Assembly: GCA_003344405.1 (NCBI GenBank)
Contig: NOWV01000033.1
Location: 434,001-498,000, forward strand
Length of the DNA stretch: 64,000 nt
Direction: 5' to 3'
Source: Trichoplax sp. H2
Lineage: Eukaryota; Placozoa; Uniplacotomia; Trichoplacea
This document shows, piece after piece, positions 12,835-25,365 of the stretch. The first letter of the stretch is position 1. The number at the start of each line of letters is the position of its first letter. A program made the translations under genes and the position numbers. Under the pieces are notes generated by a model. It saw nothing but the letters and a program-made list of their open reading frames with translations. It had not been told where the DNA came from and did not search any database.

Positions 12835-14215
12835 TGCTAAAGGTAACCTCAAAGAAAGTAATGACATGGAGTGACTGTAGTTCGTAAATGAGGTGATGAT
12901 GAGCGAGCGACATCGTTTTTGCTTAAGGCAACCTCAAAGAAAGTAATGACGTGGAATGGCTGTAGCTCGTGGATGAGTGAGCGACATCGTTTTTGCTTAC
13001 GATACGTTGCTTAAGGTAACCTCAAAGAAAGTAATGACATGGAGTGACTGTAGTTCGTAAATGAGGTGATGATGAGCGAGCGACATCATTTTTGCTTACG
13101 ATACGTTGCTTAACGTAACCTCAAACAAAAGTAATGACATGGAGTGACTGTAGTTCGTAAATGAGGTGATGATGAGCGAGCGACATCATTTTTGCTTACG
13201 ATACGTTGCTTAAGGTAACCTCAAAGAAAGTAATGACATGGAGTGACTGTAGTTCGTAAATGAGGTCATATGAGTGAGCGACATCGTTTTTGCTAAAGGC
13301 AACCTCAAAGAAAGTAATGACATGGAGTGACTGCAGTGCGTAAACGAGGTGATGATGAGCGAGCGACATCATTTTTGCTTACGATACGTTGCTTAAGGTA
13401 ACCTCAAAGAAAGTAATGACATGGAGTGACTGTAGTTCGTAAATGAGGTGATGATGAGCGAGCGACATCATTTTTGCTTACGATACGTTGCTTAAGGTAA
13501 CCTCAAAGAAAGTAATGACATGGAGTGACTGTAGTTCGTAAATGAGGTCATATGAGTGAGCGACATCGTTTTTGCTAAAGGCAACCTCAAAGAAAGTAAT
13601 GACATGGAGTGACTGCAGTGCGTAAACGAAGTGATGAAGATGAGCGAGCGACATCATTTTTGCTTACGATACGTTGCTTAAGGTAACCTCAAAGAAAGTA
13701 ATGACATGGAGTGACTGTAGTTCGTAAATGAGGTCATATGAGTGAGCGACATCGTTTTTGCTTAAGGCAACCTCAAAGAAAGTAATGATAGGGAGTGGCT
13801 GTAGTTCGTAAATGAGGTGATGATGAGCGAGCGACATCATTTTTGCTTACGATACGTTGCTTAAGGTAACCTCAAAGAAAGTAATGACATGGAGTGACTG
13901 TAGTTCGTAAATGAGGTGATGATGAGTGAGCGACATCGTTTTTGCTTACGATACGTTGCTTAAGGTAACCTCAAAGAAAGTAATGACATGGAGTGACTGT
14001 AGTTCGTAAATGAGGTCATATGAGTGAGCGACATCGTTTTTGCTAAAGGCAACCTCAAAGAAAGTAATGACATGGAGTGACTGCAGTGCGTAAACGAGGT
14101 GATGAAGATGAGCGAGCGACATCATTTTTGCTTACGATACGTTGCTTAAGGTAACCTCAAAGAAAGTAATGACATGGAGTGACTGTAGTTCGTAGATGAG
14201 TGAGCGACATTGTTT
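12835..14215. repeat. Satellite array with 84/99/102-bp units in higher-order blocks
   Basis: Fifteen tandem copies share the anchor cctcaaagaaagtaatga, at 12847, 12932, 13020, 13119, 13219, 13303, 13402, 13501, 13585, 13687, 13771, 13870, 13969, 14053 and 14155. Unit lengths run 85, 88, 99, 100, 84, 99, 99, 84, 102, 84, 99, 99, 84, 102. The short unit has catatgagtgagcgacatcg and lacks the ttacgatacgttgct tail. The unit after each short one carries the variant gcagtgcgtaaacga. This gives higher-order blocks of about 283 bp (short, variant, standard) or 186 bp (short, variant). Confidence 0.93.
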
Positions 14216-14480
14216 TTGCTTACGTTGTACTGTACAGTACTTTTTAGAATCCATAATACTGTAGTCTACAGTACTGTACTGTACTGTAGATGCTACAGTG
14301 TAGAGGTAAAAGAAAAATTGTAGACAGTGATTCTTAGACCTATGGCTTGTGGCATACGGTTCTAGTAGTCCATGCCTGTGGTAAGCGTACCCAAATCTCA
14401 CTATCCTCGAGTCTACAGTACAACATACTGTACAGGATTTAGACTGTAACGGAACCCAACCCATAGGTGACATCATCATA
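14216..14480. repeat. TACTGTACAGTAC palindrome-rich block
   Basis: Several self-complementary words of the form tactgtacagta are packed at 14225-14290 and 14405-14435, just after the satellite. The frame 14132-14479 (-) merely reads through this repeat and is not a gene. Confidence 0.6.
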
Positions 14481-14779
14481 ACTCAACATCAACGGAGTAA
14501 ATGCTCGTTTACAAACAAGTGAGCGAAAGGCAAGTCGCTACAGCTTAAATGGCTACTGGCATCAATTTCTTCTGGTTGTGAAATTCAATCAATCCTACAA
14601 GAGTACAACTTTTCAAGGCACAGCTTTAATTGGCCAGTATTACTAGAAAAAGAGCGCTTGCTGAAGGTAAAATAAAAGAGGAAAATAAGGTAAAAAAGCG
14701 ATAAGAATCCATAGTGATGATCATAAATGAGAATGAGATTGAGAATGATCGATCATCATTCATGAACTGACCAACACAC

Positions 14780-15700
14780 TCAAGTTGAGCAATTACCAAG
14801 AAAGCAAATGGAAATTGCTATAGTACAAACCCAAGTCATCCATGGAATCCATTGCACTGACAAGATCGTGTTGTTGTAGTGCTGTAGAGGCAAATAGGAT
14901 ACAAACACATTAGGATGATTTTGCTTAAAGTCGGTAGATGGACGGCCACCTTCCATCGCCAAAAGACGATCGGTGTAGTGTCTTGTTTACCCTTGATCAA
15001 ATAGGACAATCGGACCTGCTTGAGTCAAAGCGTTAACATTATCCATCATGATTGAAGTAATCAGAGCACTACTGCAGTTGGTAACTTTAAATCAAACTTT
15101 CATCACTACATTGAACAATTTCCTCTGGGCGTGATGGACACTGAGTTCACTACGCGCTACGTACAATGATGACCAGGAAGATATTGCGGTATGGTAGTAG
15201 TCTTCAGATAGTCCATCAAAGCTGCTCATGTTGTTTTACTGCAATCACCGAAATGATTCCCTATCTATCGCTCAATAATCAATGGGCCTCTTTGCAGCCA
15301 AATAGATATGTGTAAGCATTAAAATATCAGGCAATGCCGTACAATCCAATCATGTAGACTATTGCAATCAATTGAATCGCTTACTGTTCAAGCTCATTAA
15401 AGACATGGAGGTCGGCTTCAAGGTGCCGCCTTCTGTATGCCAATAATGATTGATAAATAAGGTGACATATGCAACCCTACAGTACACCAACATTGATGTG
15501 ATATCCACTTTTCTCAGGAATGGCGCCTCCTGTTTGTAAATAGTTCTCTACATACTAGCAATCAACCATGATACATTGAAAAAAATAACTTTTATTGCTT
15601 CGTCATCAACCATTCACGATTGCTTCTGCTTGTCTACCACGATGACAAACTAGGCGTTGGGGTTTCCTTGATTATTTGAAACAGGTACCAACGTTTTTAG
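14780..15700 (-). pseudogene. Decayed coding-like stretch, identity unknown
   Basis: On the minus strand from about 15225 down to 14780 one frame reads through with only two stops. It gives protein-like segments such as MSSFDGLSEDYYHTAISSW, ALTQAGPIVLFDQG and LLAMEGGRPSTDFKQNH. Further upstream, near 15420-15530, a segment reads AYRRRHLEADLHVFNELEQ. Base use is less AT-rich than in the flanks and there are no convincing introns. It could be a broken transposable-element gene or a retrocopy. I recognise no family, and the frame could also be chance. Confidence 0.3.
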
Positions 15701-17129
15701 CTAGTCACATAGTTGAACGATATCGCTACTTTCATTATAAATTGTAAAAGTGACTTTATGTGCTTAGCAAAACTGCTTGAATGGATAGCTTACAAAGATA
15801 AATTAGACAGCGTTACTAATGCTAGAATAGTTTTAATAGTTCTGCCAGTATTAACAAATTCCTCAAATTGAAAGGTTAACTGGACGGTAAAGACCGTAAA
15901 ATACTTCTAAACATAGAGAAAAAATAAAATTATCCACATTGTACAAGTAAAATGAGGCTCATAGCAGTTACGATCTTTGACCTAACTTTCTTACATAGTA
16001 CCACTTGACAAGGTGATATCATGCTGAATAACTAATTTTTTTAAATGTTATAGCAGGTAAGATCCAAGAAAATTCCAAAGAACCATCTGGATTAATTATA
16101 ATTAGCAGATATTGTAACTGTAATCAAGGATCTTGACCAAACAAAATATGGCTACTATAGCCAATGTCAGCGCCAATATTACTCGATCTTCTTGTGAATG
16201 GATACTAATATATGAAGTTGGTGGCAAGTGAGTGCAGACAATCGTAAATAAAAACGTAATAATTTGGCAACATATATCCAAGTTTTATTATACTCTAATT
16301 ATGAATTAAATTATTAGTGTAGGACCCTAGTACTCAATCACGTTATTTGTCGATCAATAAATTATAATTAGCTTTAATATTCATTGAGTTGATGTAATAT
16401 CTTTCTTTATGACTTGCTGCAAATTCCATAACTTGGCTTTGGTCACTAATTTATTTCATCATTACGGTATAATAACTTTAGGCCGTCTTGTATTATACAA
16501 ATTTTCTCACCCAAATCTATTACTATAGATGATAGTTCATCAATACTGTATTCTTTTTATAACCAATGTATATACTGTAGATCGATCGAATAGTTATACG
16601 CGCAATGATACAACTATCAAACACACTATTTTATATTTACCATCATTGTATGCTATAATACAGCCATACTTTTTCTGTAAAGTAATAAATCATCTCATTA
16701 CATTAATTGATGTAGCGTCAACCTCTATAAATCCCTTTGAATACATTAGCTTGACTTTGATCATCAATTCAAATTCGTGTATTAGCTTTATGATCGCCTT
16801 GGTGTTATAATATCGCTGTTATAAACTGAATCGAATATAACTCGCATAGAGTAGCAGATACCGTATCAGAGCGTTGTTTATAAGCTACAGCTACTTGATT
16901 ATAGAAATTGTTGCACGCGTATGTGATCAATGATACCAGATTGCTATCATGATAGTTGCTTAACCTTTATGTAAAGCATTAATACTCATTCTGATAGGAA
17001 GTACCGATATAGAATTTTTGATCTAAAAAATCATAAAGCTACTAATTTTGTACTAACTTATTCACCTAACTATCTCGTGATTGAGATTGATCATCATTTG
17101 CTCTCTCTGGATTATTTTTCATTATAAAG
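15701..17129. other. Upstream of TPRA1; no exon identified
   Basis: The TPRA1 N-terminal exon should be here, but no candidate with a good donor was found. The open frame 16529-16810 (+) is AT-driven and has no motif. Confidence 0.5.
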
Positions 17130-19313
17130 GGTGAGGCTGTGGGATATCTTGATGCTAGTTCCTAGCGGCCTATTTCTAGCTTTTCTACTTCTAAAGTTTC
17201 GATTTGCTCATCGCCGTTTAAAATCCATGAGAAGTCCAATCTTTTCGACTTTCTTTGGCATGGTAAAGTTTACAAATTATCTTTTGTGTGCAATTGATTA
17301 CTCAAAAATATATCTAATAAGTCTTTTATATTGTTCATCTAAAATCTATTTGTATTATGTTACTTAGGTAATGATGGTTGCATGCGCTAGTGTTGCTAGA
17401 TGCGTTGTTTCCATGACTGTTTCTAGTTCTGGAGTTGGTTATATAGCTGATAAGGTTAGTCTAACAATTAATTGATAGTAATTCTACATGTATCATCATT
17501 GGGTATGATTACGATTCGCAGTTGACATTTTAGAACCTTACCCATGGCCATATTTTATCAATTTCTACAATTAGTCAAATATGGTAGTGTAAAGTATAAA
17601 ATCTATTCTGCAATAACGTAAAGCTAAGCGATACACCCTTGCCAACTTTCTTTGTGTAACAGATACTGTGGCTAATTGTTCGATTCTTGTTACTGGTCGT
17701 TGAATTGAGTGTCATCACATTTGGATTAGCATTTGGTAAGTTATTACCTGCATTATCGTTTATATAATGAGCACTAATTTTTACGCGGTATATTCCCTAA
17801 TATATCTGTTATTAATAGCTGTAGTTATAGAATATAAATAATTACTAAAGTTTTTATAGACGTAGCTCTTGAGGCAACAAAGGTAAAATTTTTTTACCTG
17901 CTTTAGTCTACTGTGGATATAAATAAACATTTAATTATATAAGGTTATATTATCGTCATGCAGTGTTAAATCCTTTGGCTTATGCCTTCTAAATTTTCAT
18001 TTTAAATTACAATTATTCATAAATTTCACTAATAGTAAATCAATGCAACCATAAATCGCATCAGACATTAAGCACATTTAATTATCTTCGAATAGGTCAT
18101 TTAGACAGTCGTGAGAGCATAAAGAGAGTTCTAATTGTAACAGCTCTTATTTCACTGGCTTTTTCTACCACACAGGTACTGTTACATTTGAAGCATTTAT
18201 TATCAACTTAATACAATTCATAAATACCTCAATTTAGGGATAAGTGTGTGTAGTTTGCGTAACTTTGTCATCAATCTGTAAAAATTTAATTAACGTCACT
18301 TATTAATACTAGTTATTGGAATTGAAGATGTTTGTTTCTGTAACCTAATACTATCGAAATTAAAATTAGTTGCACTTAACGTTGATCATGTAGGGTGTTT
18401 TTGAGTTCCTGTACCATAGTACTTATGACGTTAATATCCACGTTGGTAAAAAATACCCCTTTTTCGCCCACGGAGGAATGGATTTTTGGTTTGGATACTC
18501 TAGCTTCTTCTTTGCGGTAATCACCTTTTAATGTTACCGACGTATAAGCCTGTAATGCATAATGATTAACCCTTTTTAATTAATAATTGCTAGGCTTATC
18601 TTTTCATTTTTTTGCTACCTTATACATCTGCTAGCCAACGATGGGCATTACCAAGTAAGCTTCTGTAGATAATTATTTATTGATTACCTGTTTAACGGTT
18701 TCTCTATCTGGACGTGGATTAGTGTTTATTAATGGATTGCAACTATTTTGTACTTATACTAGGTAAAAAATCCTTCTATGTTTATGTTATGTCCTTATCA
18801 ATGCTGAATTTAGTCCAATCAATTGGTTGTTGCTTGCTTCTAAACAACCTTTACCAAGGATTATGGTAATTTTAAATGGAACAAATAATCTGCGTTTGTT
18901 AAAAGTTTTATCGAAGTTAACCTTGTCCATGATTATAAACTTATAGTGTCGTGGATGTAACGTCCTTCCTGTACTTTAGTGGGTATGCCCCTCTCGTGTA
19001 TATAACCTTCCTAAAAGACTGCTTTAGGTAAATATGTGCTCAATAATGAGATACAACTGTATCTTAATATTTATAATCTTTAACCTCTATTACGGCTTTT
19101 AGTCTACGACGACCTACTGCAACATATGATGATCCAGGAGTTATCGTTGGCGATAGTAGCACTAATACCTACTCATCTTTAAAAGATGAAGTAGTATTTC
19201 CGAACAATTCCAGTAAATGGTACTCTAATGAGAACTCCGATCAAGATCCGATAATAGTACAAAGTAAGCCATTCCAGGCAGATCAAGATGACTGTAATTC
19301 GGTTATGGTGTAG
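17130..19313 (+). CDS. TPRA1: Transmembrane protein TPRA1 (GPR175), 9 exons, 5' partial
   Basis: TPRA1 is a multi-spanning, orphan GPCR-like membrane protein. Exons are 17130-17262, 17368-17454, 17663-17735, 18096-18175, 18394-18516, 18594-18654, 18763-18865, 18947-19027 and 19103-19313 (TAG), with all phases compatible, giving 316 visible residues. Landmarks shared with the family are RLWDILMLVP, SPIFSTFF, RCVVSMTVSSS, VVELSVITFGLAFGHLDS, RESIKRVLIVTALISLAFS, FFAHGGMDFWFGYSS, SFYVYVMSL and CVVDVTSFLYFSGYAPLVY. Hydrophobic segments are consistent with seven spans. The cytoplasmic tail is hydrophilic, rich in Asp, Asn and Ser, and ends in NSVMV. The first visible exon begins in phase 2 with no ATG, so the extracellular N terminus comes from an unseen upstream exon. 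Confidence 0.92.
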
Positions 19314-21295
19314 TACTTTACTGTCTTAAAACTATGATGCAATATATTACATTTAAAACTAGAATAACCCTATCATGTCTTTAGCAAAAATATGTATTTA
19401 TGCTGTTATGGAAGATGAAGTGACTCTCGATGTCATCACTTTCTCTTTAAATTTATTGTTATTTTGCACACTGACTGACAATTTATCACGATTACCATAT
19501 TCCGAAGCGATACTAGAAAGCATAGCATTTGTAAATAGATACGCCATCGTTCAGTTCACTTGATACACTTTCTGTAAGCTAATACGAAAAAGACGACTTG
19601 TCATATATGAAAATGCCTTGGATCCTATTTTTATAAATTGGCTACATCAGATGCTAATCACTTTTCATCTCTAAATGTGGGTAACTTTTAAGCCATTACA
19701 CCTTACAATGATGATAATGCTGTAATTTGATGATCTGGAGTATTTTATAAGCGTAAATTTCAGTTATATCTTTCTGAAAATAAGAGCAGTATAGAATATT
19801 ATGACATGATGCACATATAGATTACTTTTGAAGTAAAACTGCCACTAAATCTCTAAGTACTACCTTATTGCTGATATTCAGGTGATGGTTATTTAATTGC
19901 ATTTAGTGACCGTAATAATTTGAACAGATATACACTTTGATTAATTAAACACGGTGCAAATAACTTTTGTAAGATAGACCCAGAATTGTATCAATCACCA
20001 TGTAATTTCTTGATTGATTTGTGGTACCGAAATAAATATCAACGAAAAATAAAAACTTTGTCTAAAATATTCTTATTGGATTGTTTTAGTATTATGCTGT
20101 ACAATACCGCCATTATTATTAGATTTCAAAGTGTTATAGATTAATCCGCAGTAATGCAAGATTTTGATTCGTTATGACCATATAAAACTACTAAGCCTGG
20201 TACTCAAATTTAAGAAAAGCTTGATCGAACGAGACTTAATGAAGATAAAACCTAGAAAGCCATAACAAACCTCACATTTACGGATGAATTCATCGAAAAA
20301 TTATCATTACTATAAAGATTAAAATATTACGCATAATATATTGCGTTATAGCAATATTACGTCCTTGTATCCCATTTATCTTGCTATTAATATGAATCAA
20401 GAGCCAAAATGTTGGCTGCGATGATTGAGGAATTTCTTTAGTTTTATTTTCTGCTCTAATATACTGTATAAGATCTCCACCACCACATTATATATATTTG
20501 ATGATATTGAAGTGCATAATGCTGCAACTATAAAGATATTAAAACTTGTTCAATCGATATATTTACGACTTCTATGGTATTTAAAGTATTGGCCGTCAGT
20601 AACTGTGTAAATACGATATGGCTACTTTCGCTAACTAAGTTTTAACCTTTTTTAACTATAATAAAGCAGTTTGAGTTCAACTGTTGCTACAACAGTATAA
20701 TACTAGCATACTCAATTTATAGACATTCACACTATAGCATTTTATCTTCATCCATTGGTTACAGATGATGCTATCTGATTATCACCTTACATTTGTCTTT
20801 AAAGGGTTACTTTCACAGTTAATTAACACAAATATTACGAAATTTCGTACAAAATTTTATAAGCCCAGCTGATATTATAATAACAACTATCAAACATTAA
20901 GAATTTCGTTAACGTACCGAATATAGCACTAGTCCATAGCTAACATCTAAGATATCATTAATTATGTATAGTAAAATCAAAACATAGCTTTACAACGATC
21001 TCTATTTATAATATTGATATGATATAGTATGAGTTAAAAATAAATGTATGATATGTCATAATATAGATTATACCTAGCATTTAAGATATCGAAATACCCG
21101 TATTTGCTAACTCATAGATGAGCAACGAAGCCCACAATGCCATAACCCTTAGTTCAGCGTAAAACTAGGATGGACAATATATACTTTGTTAATCTTTCAT
21201 CACTACATCAAATCTAAGTAGGGTATTGTCATTAAAAATGGCTCTGTAAATAATATTAGTAGTTGCTACAATATATTTTCACATATACAATGCTT
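19314..21295. other. Intergenic; nothing supported
   Basis: This is convergent space between TPRA1 and the Cys-rich gene. Frames 19375-19563 and 20425-20610 (+) lack motifs or splice context. Confidence 0.55.
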
Positions 21296-23907
21296 TTAAA
21301 AAAGCAAGGTATACTGCGTTAAAATAAGTATAGACGTGACGGTAGCTAAAATAGGCTGCGAAGTTATTTTAGAGGCAGAACTCGTCGGTGTTGGAGGTTG
21401 TATAGGCTTAGGTGTATAATTATTAGGAAATTGCGCTAACAAAGAATCAGGAAAATCAGTTCCAGAACGTCCAAAACACCAATTTTCAGGATCTACATTG
21501 CCTGTTCAAAAGCAGATAATTTCAACGTAAGATTTAAACGTAAAATAAATAACAGAATTAAGTGAATTAACTCTTAAGTATGCCCTAAATTTATCAATTT
21601 ATAAATTGAAATTTTGTAAATACGTTAGAAAACTTACTTGGGCTTAACGTCAACCTATACCAGAAATTAACGTCAGTTGTCTCACAAGATTGACCTTGGC
21701 AGAAAAACTTGAAGTAAACCCTTTTACCTGCTGCCATCTTACATTCATTAATAGTACCCTAAGTTGATCAGATGAAGTGGTTATAAGATTTCACTAGTTA
21801 GAACAATTAATTCAGTTTAAAAAATCAGCCAAGTCATAACTTTTCTATCAATAAACTATAATATGGTGTATTAATGGCGTTGTTACTATCAATTCAATCT
21901 ATCCAATGATGAAATCCCTCGCAAGTTTATATTTTTTATATGGTATAAGTTAGTATATTTAAGTGAAACACTTTCAGATTTATAATGCTATAGCAGCATA
22001 CCTCTTGACAAATTGTATTATATCCATCGCCTTGGACACTAAGTGAAGGAAACGTGAATAGATCTCTTAAGTATAAGGTGGGACAAGCTAATAATTGCGG
22101 TTAAACTTGATATTGTTAATATTATTCCTTTTGTAAGCTAGAACACACAGATTATGATTAAGATTGTATGATAAATCAAGCTTTTATCCTAAAAAATTTA
22201 CTCTTTATGATAAAAACACTGTATAACTGCAATACACTTATATAGGATGTAGCGAACTCGACATTAAAATTTTTTATAGAGCTAGCATTTACAGTTACAG
22301 TATGGTTTATATATTAAATGAGGGACTTACCAAATCATCGAATTCGGTGGAGTTGTTTGAACCTTCAAAAGAAAGAATAGGCATTTTAGTATAATTATTC
22401 TAAATGCATTGACAAAGTTTTGTTAAGCAATCTAAATGTAATTCGTTATTAAATCGGCTAATGCCTATTTATGTGCTTGCATCAATCTAATACAGTATTC
22501 AAATTAAATGCTCGTATAGATTTATATTCACTGGTTAACTTCGAGATTAGATATTGACAATTCATGAAGTATTCCATGATTCAAATTAATTATTAGTACC
22601 CTATCTGCTATCACCTTGCCAACAAGCGATAGTTTCAGTATAGGGAAAGTTGTAAATGTTTTTGCGTACTTACGTTTGGGCATTATCGTTAGAAAGTAGA
22701 CAATTTTACTAAGGCTTTGGATAGATAGCTAGATCAATAATTAGAAACTTACCATAACTTCGATAGCTTTACCATCTGCGTTGTCAACCCATACGCAAGG
22801 ATCGCTCTTGCCATTAACTTGATAATGAAAAACATCATGTTTGAACCCTAATGGTCTGCAACTTAAATCCGTAAGACAAGAAACATTCCTATTATATTGA
22901 CTTTGTTGAATTTCAAGGTAAGCAGGATTGGATGTCGAACATACAGCAGCCAATGATCCTATAAGAAGAAAGTATTAGTAAAGTAGTAATTAATATCAAA
23001 AGAGAGATGAATACTATTATATTTTAAAGTTAAACGATACGGGCGATTTTTACATATCAGTCACTGTAGTGGATGGGTTGTATAACCCTTTCGGTTGACA
23101 GTCACTAACTTAAAACTTGAGTAAATCTCTATAGTAGATAATTATCATACTTGCCATCAAATAATTACTTCATTAATTAAGCATAGTAAACTATTCTCCC
23201 TGTTAGTACTATCGTATTACATATTACTACTATCATCAGCAGAAATCTCTACAATGATAAAACTTTAACAGCGATAAATCAGGTCGTATTCGCAGACAAC
23301 ACGATTACTATACACGTTACTCTAACTAGGCTCTTGCGACGATAAATAAAAAAAAATTCACTGACATAAAGTAGATGGTAAAAAATATGGCGATAGAAAA
23401 TCGTATTATTGTAGTGAGCAGCGATAGAAAAGCCATACTAATGCCCAAATCGTCAAGTATTTGGCAGCATCATCTAGTAATACACACAATTACTTAAATT
23501 TCCATGACTATTTCTGATCCATCCGTATCAATAATATTTCATTTCAAACACTATACAACGATCCTCTCAGCGTATAATACTAAGTTGTTCATAATTTCTC
23601 AACTTGTAACCGTTTGTGTATTAAACTATATTCAAAAACACATCATTAACTATCTTCAAACGCTAGTACATCTGCAGTAAGTTCATAACCCAATATTGAA
23701 ATAGCTCTTGTCATATGCAGTAACTAAATAGAATTGCTTCCAAAATCGATGCTCTTCTTTTTGACATCGTCTATACCCCGGTAAATTTCTTCATAATCAA
23801 TATCAAATTGACTCCAATTCAATCAGATTACATCAATTCAAAATAATACCTTGTGCCCATAACAATATCAAAGTAACCATTACACCAAGTACACGGGTTA
23901 ATGCCAT
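21296..23907 (-). CDS. Small secreted, Cys-rich, probably GPI-anchored protein
   Basis: I do not recognise the family. A complete six-exon model fits: 23850-23907 (ATG), 22753-22958, 22331-22362, 22002-22038, 21638-21737 and 21296-21501 (TAA). All borders are GT-AG and the phases close, giving 212 residues. The first 18-22 residues (MALTRVLGVMVTLILLWAQG) form a clear signal peptide. The middle has about ten cysteines, with N-glycosylation sequons such as NVS, NTI and NYT. The end is a Pro/Ser/Thr-rich linker, then a Ser-Ala-Ser site followed by a hydrophobic tail ending in QYTLLF with no charged residue after it, which is typical of a GPI-attachment signal. The likely location is the outer cell surface. 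Short exons 3 and 4 are the least certain parts; the acceptor of exon 5 was chosen to keep frame. Confidence 0.72.
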
Positions 23908-24334
23908 ATTTTATTCGATATTTCTATCCTAGCCACAAGTAGAAAAAAGGATGTAGAAAATTTCAAAAGTGATCGTTGCAAGTGCGATCGATAATTTGAA
24001 CTAATGTCGAGGAAAAGCGGAAGGATTGCAGTCAACGGGTGTGGCAATTGCAAGGATTCTACTGTAGTATAGCCTTCCAATTTCCCCCTATTTACAGTAG
24101 TGCCAAGTACTTGATGACCCCGAAAGCGATTTCTGACTTGCGATATCAATTCTAGTAGATTGTTGCATAGAAACCACCGGACAGGATTTTCGAAAGTAAT
24201 ATGCTTAGTACCGGAGTATACCGTATTATACAGTAGCGAACGCTAGTGGTATTCGTATCCTATGCACTACTTGTAAAAAGTAAGCCTAAGAAATGAGTGC
24301 AGCGGTTGTACTATAACTGTACGTCGAGACGAGC
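23908..24334. other. Upstream of the Cys-rich gene
   Basis: This should contain the promoter and 5' UTR of the minus-strand secreted protein. No motif stands out, and a frame at 23898-24149 (-) overlaps the signal-peptide exon out of frame. Confidence 0.4.
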
Positions 24335-25365
24335 ATTCTCGCCTTGGTAGACTATCTAGCAATTCCGCTGGCATCGAGGTATGGGAAAACCTTCATGACT
24401 GCTGTAGCACAGTTTTCTGGTTAGATTATGCTGTCTAAACAGATTCAATATACATTGAACTCTATCATTTATGTATATAGAACGGTAGTAGTATATTTTG
24501 TATGAGATAAAGTACATACTGTATACACAATAAGGTTAGGAAATGACTCTGGTGGTTATGCATTATCACAACGATTCTCACCTTGCTAGACTATGGAGTA
24601 ATTGTGCTAGCATCGAGGTATAGGAAAACCTCCGTAACTGCTGTAGTACAGCTTTCTAGTTAGATTATGCTGTCTAAACAGATTCAATATACATTGAACT
24701 CTATCATTCATGCATATAGAACGGTAGCAGTATATTTGTATGAGATAAAGTACATACTGTATACGCAATAAGGTTAGGGAATGACTCTGGTGGTTATGCA
24801 TTATCACAACGATTCTCACCTTGCTAGACTATGGAGTAATTGTGTTAGCATCGAGGTATAGGAAAACCTCCATGACTACTGTAGCACAGTTTTCTGGTTA
24901 GATTATGCTGTATAAATAGATTCAATATACAGTATATTGAACTCTATCATTCAAGTATATAGAACGGTAGTAGTATTTGTATGACATAAAGTACATGTTC
25001 GGAATAACGTTAGGAAATGAATCTGGTGGTTATGCATTATCACAACGATTCTCACCTTGCTAGACTATGGAGTAATTATGCTAGCATCGAGGTATAGGAA
25101 AACCTCCATGACTGCTGTAGCACAGCTTTCTGGTTAGATTATGCTGTCTAAACAGATTCAATATACATTGAACTCTATCATTCATATATATAGAACGGTA
25201 GTAGTATATTTGTATGAGATAAAGTACATACTGTATACGCAATAGGGTTAGGGAATGACTCTGGTGGTTATGCATTATCACAACGATTCTCACCTTGCTA
25301 GACTATGGAGTAATTGTGTTAGCATCGAGGAATAGGAAAACCTCCATGACTGCTGTAGCACAGCT
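24335..25365. repeat. Satellite array, about 238-bp unit, 4.3 copies
   Basis: The anchor attctc(g/a)ccttg occurs at 24335, 24574, 24812, 25048 and 25286, giving periods of 239, 238, 236 and 238 bp. Copies differ by scattered substitutions and small indels, and the first copy is the most diverged. Nearly identical 70-codon frames on the minus strand (24607-24819 and 25081-25293) arise only because the repeat is copied, not because it is coding. Confidence 0.93.

Noticed and set aside
14132-14479. 115-codon minus-strand frame
   Set aside because: It starts inside the satellite and is dominated by repeat-derived Val-Gln-Tyr-type codons from tactgtac words.
24607-25293. Two near-identical 70-codon minus frames
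   Set aside because: They are copies of the 238-bp satellite unit; the other copies of the unit have the frame broken.
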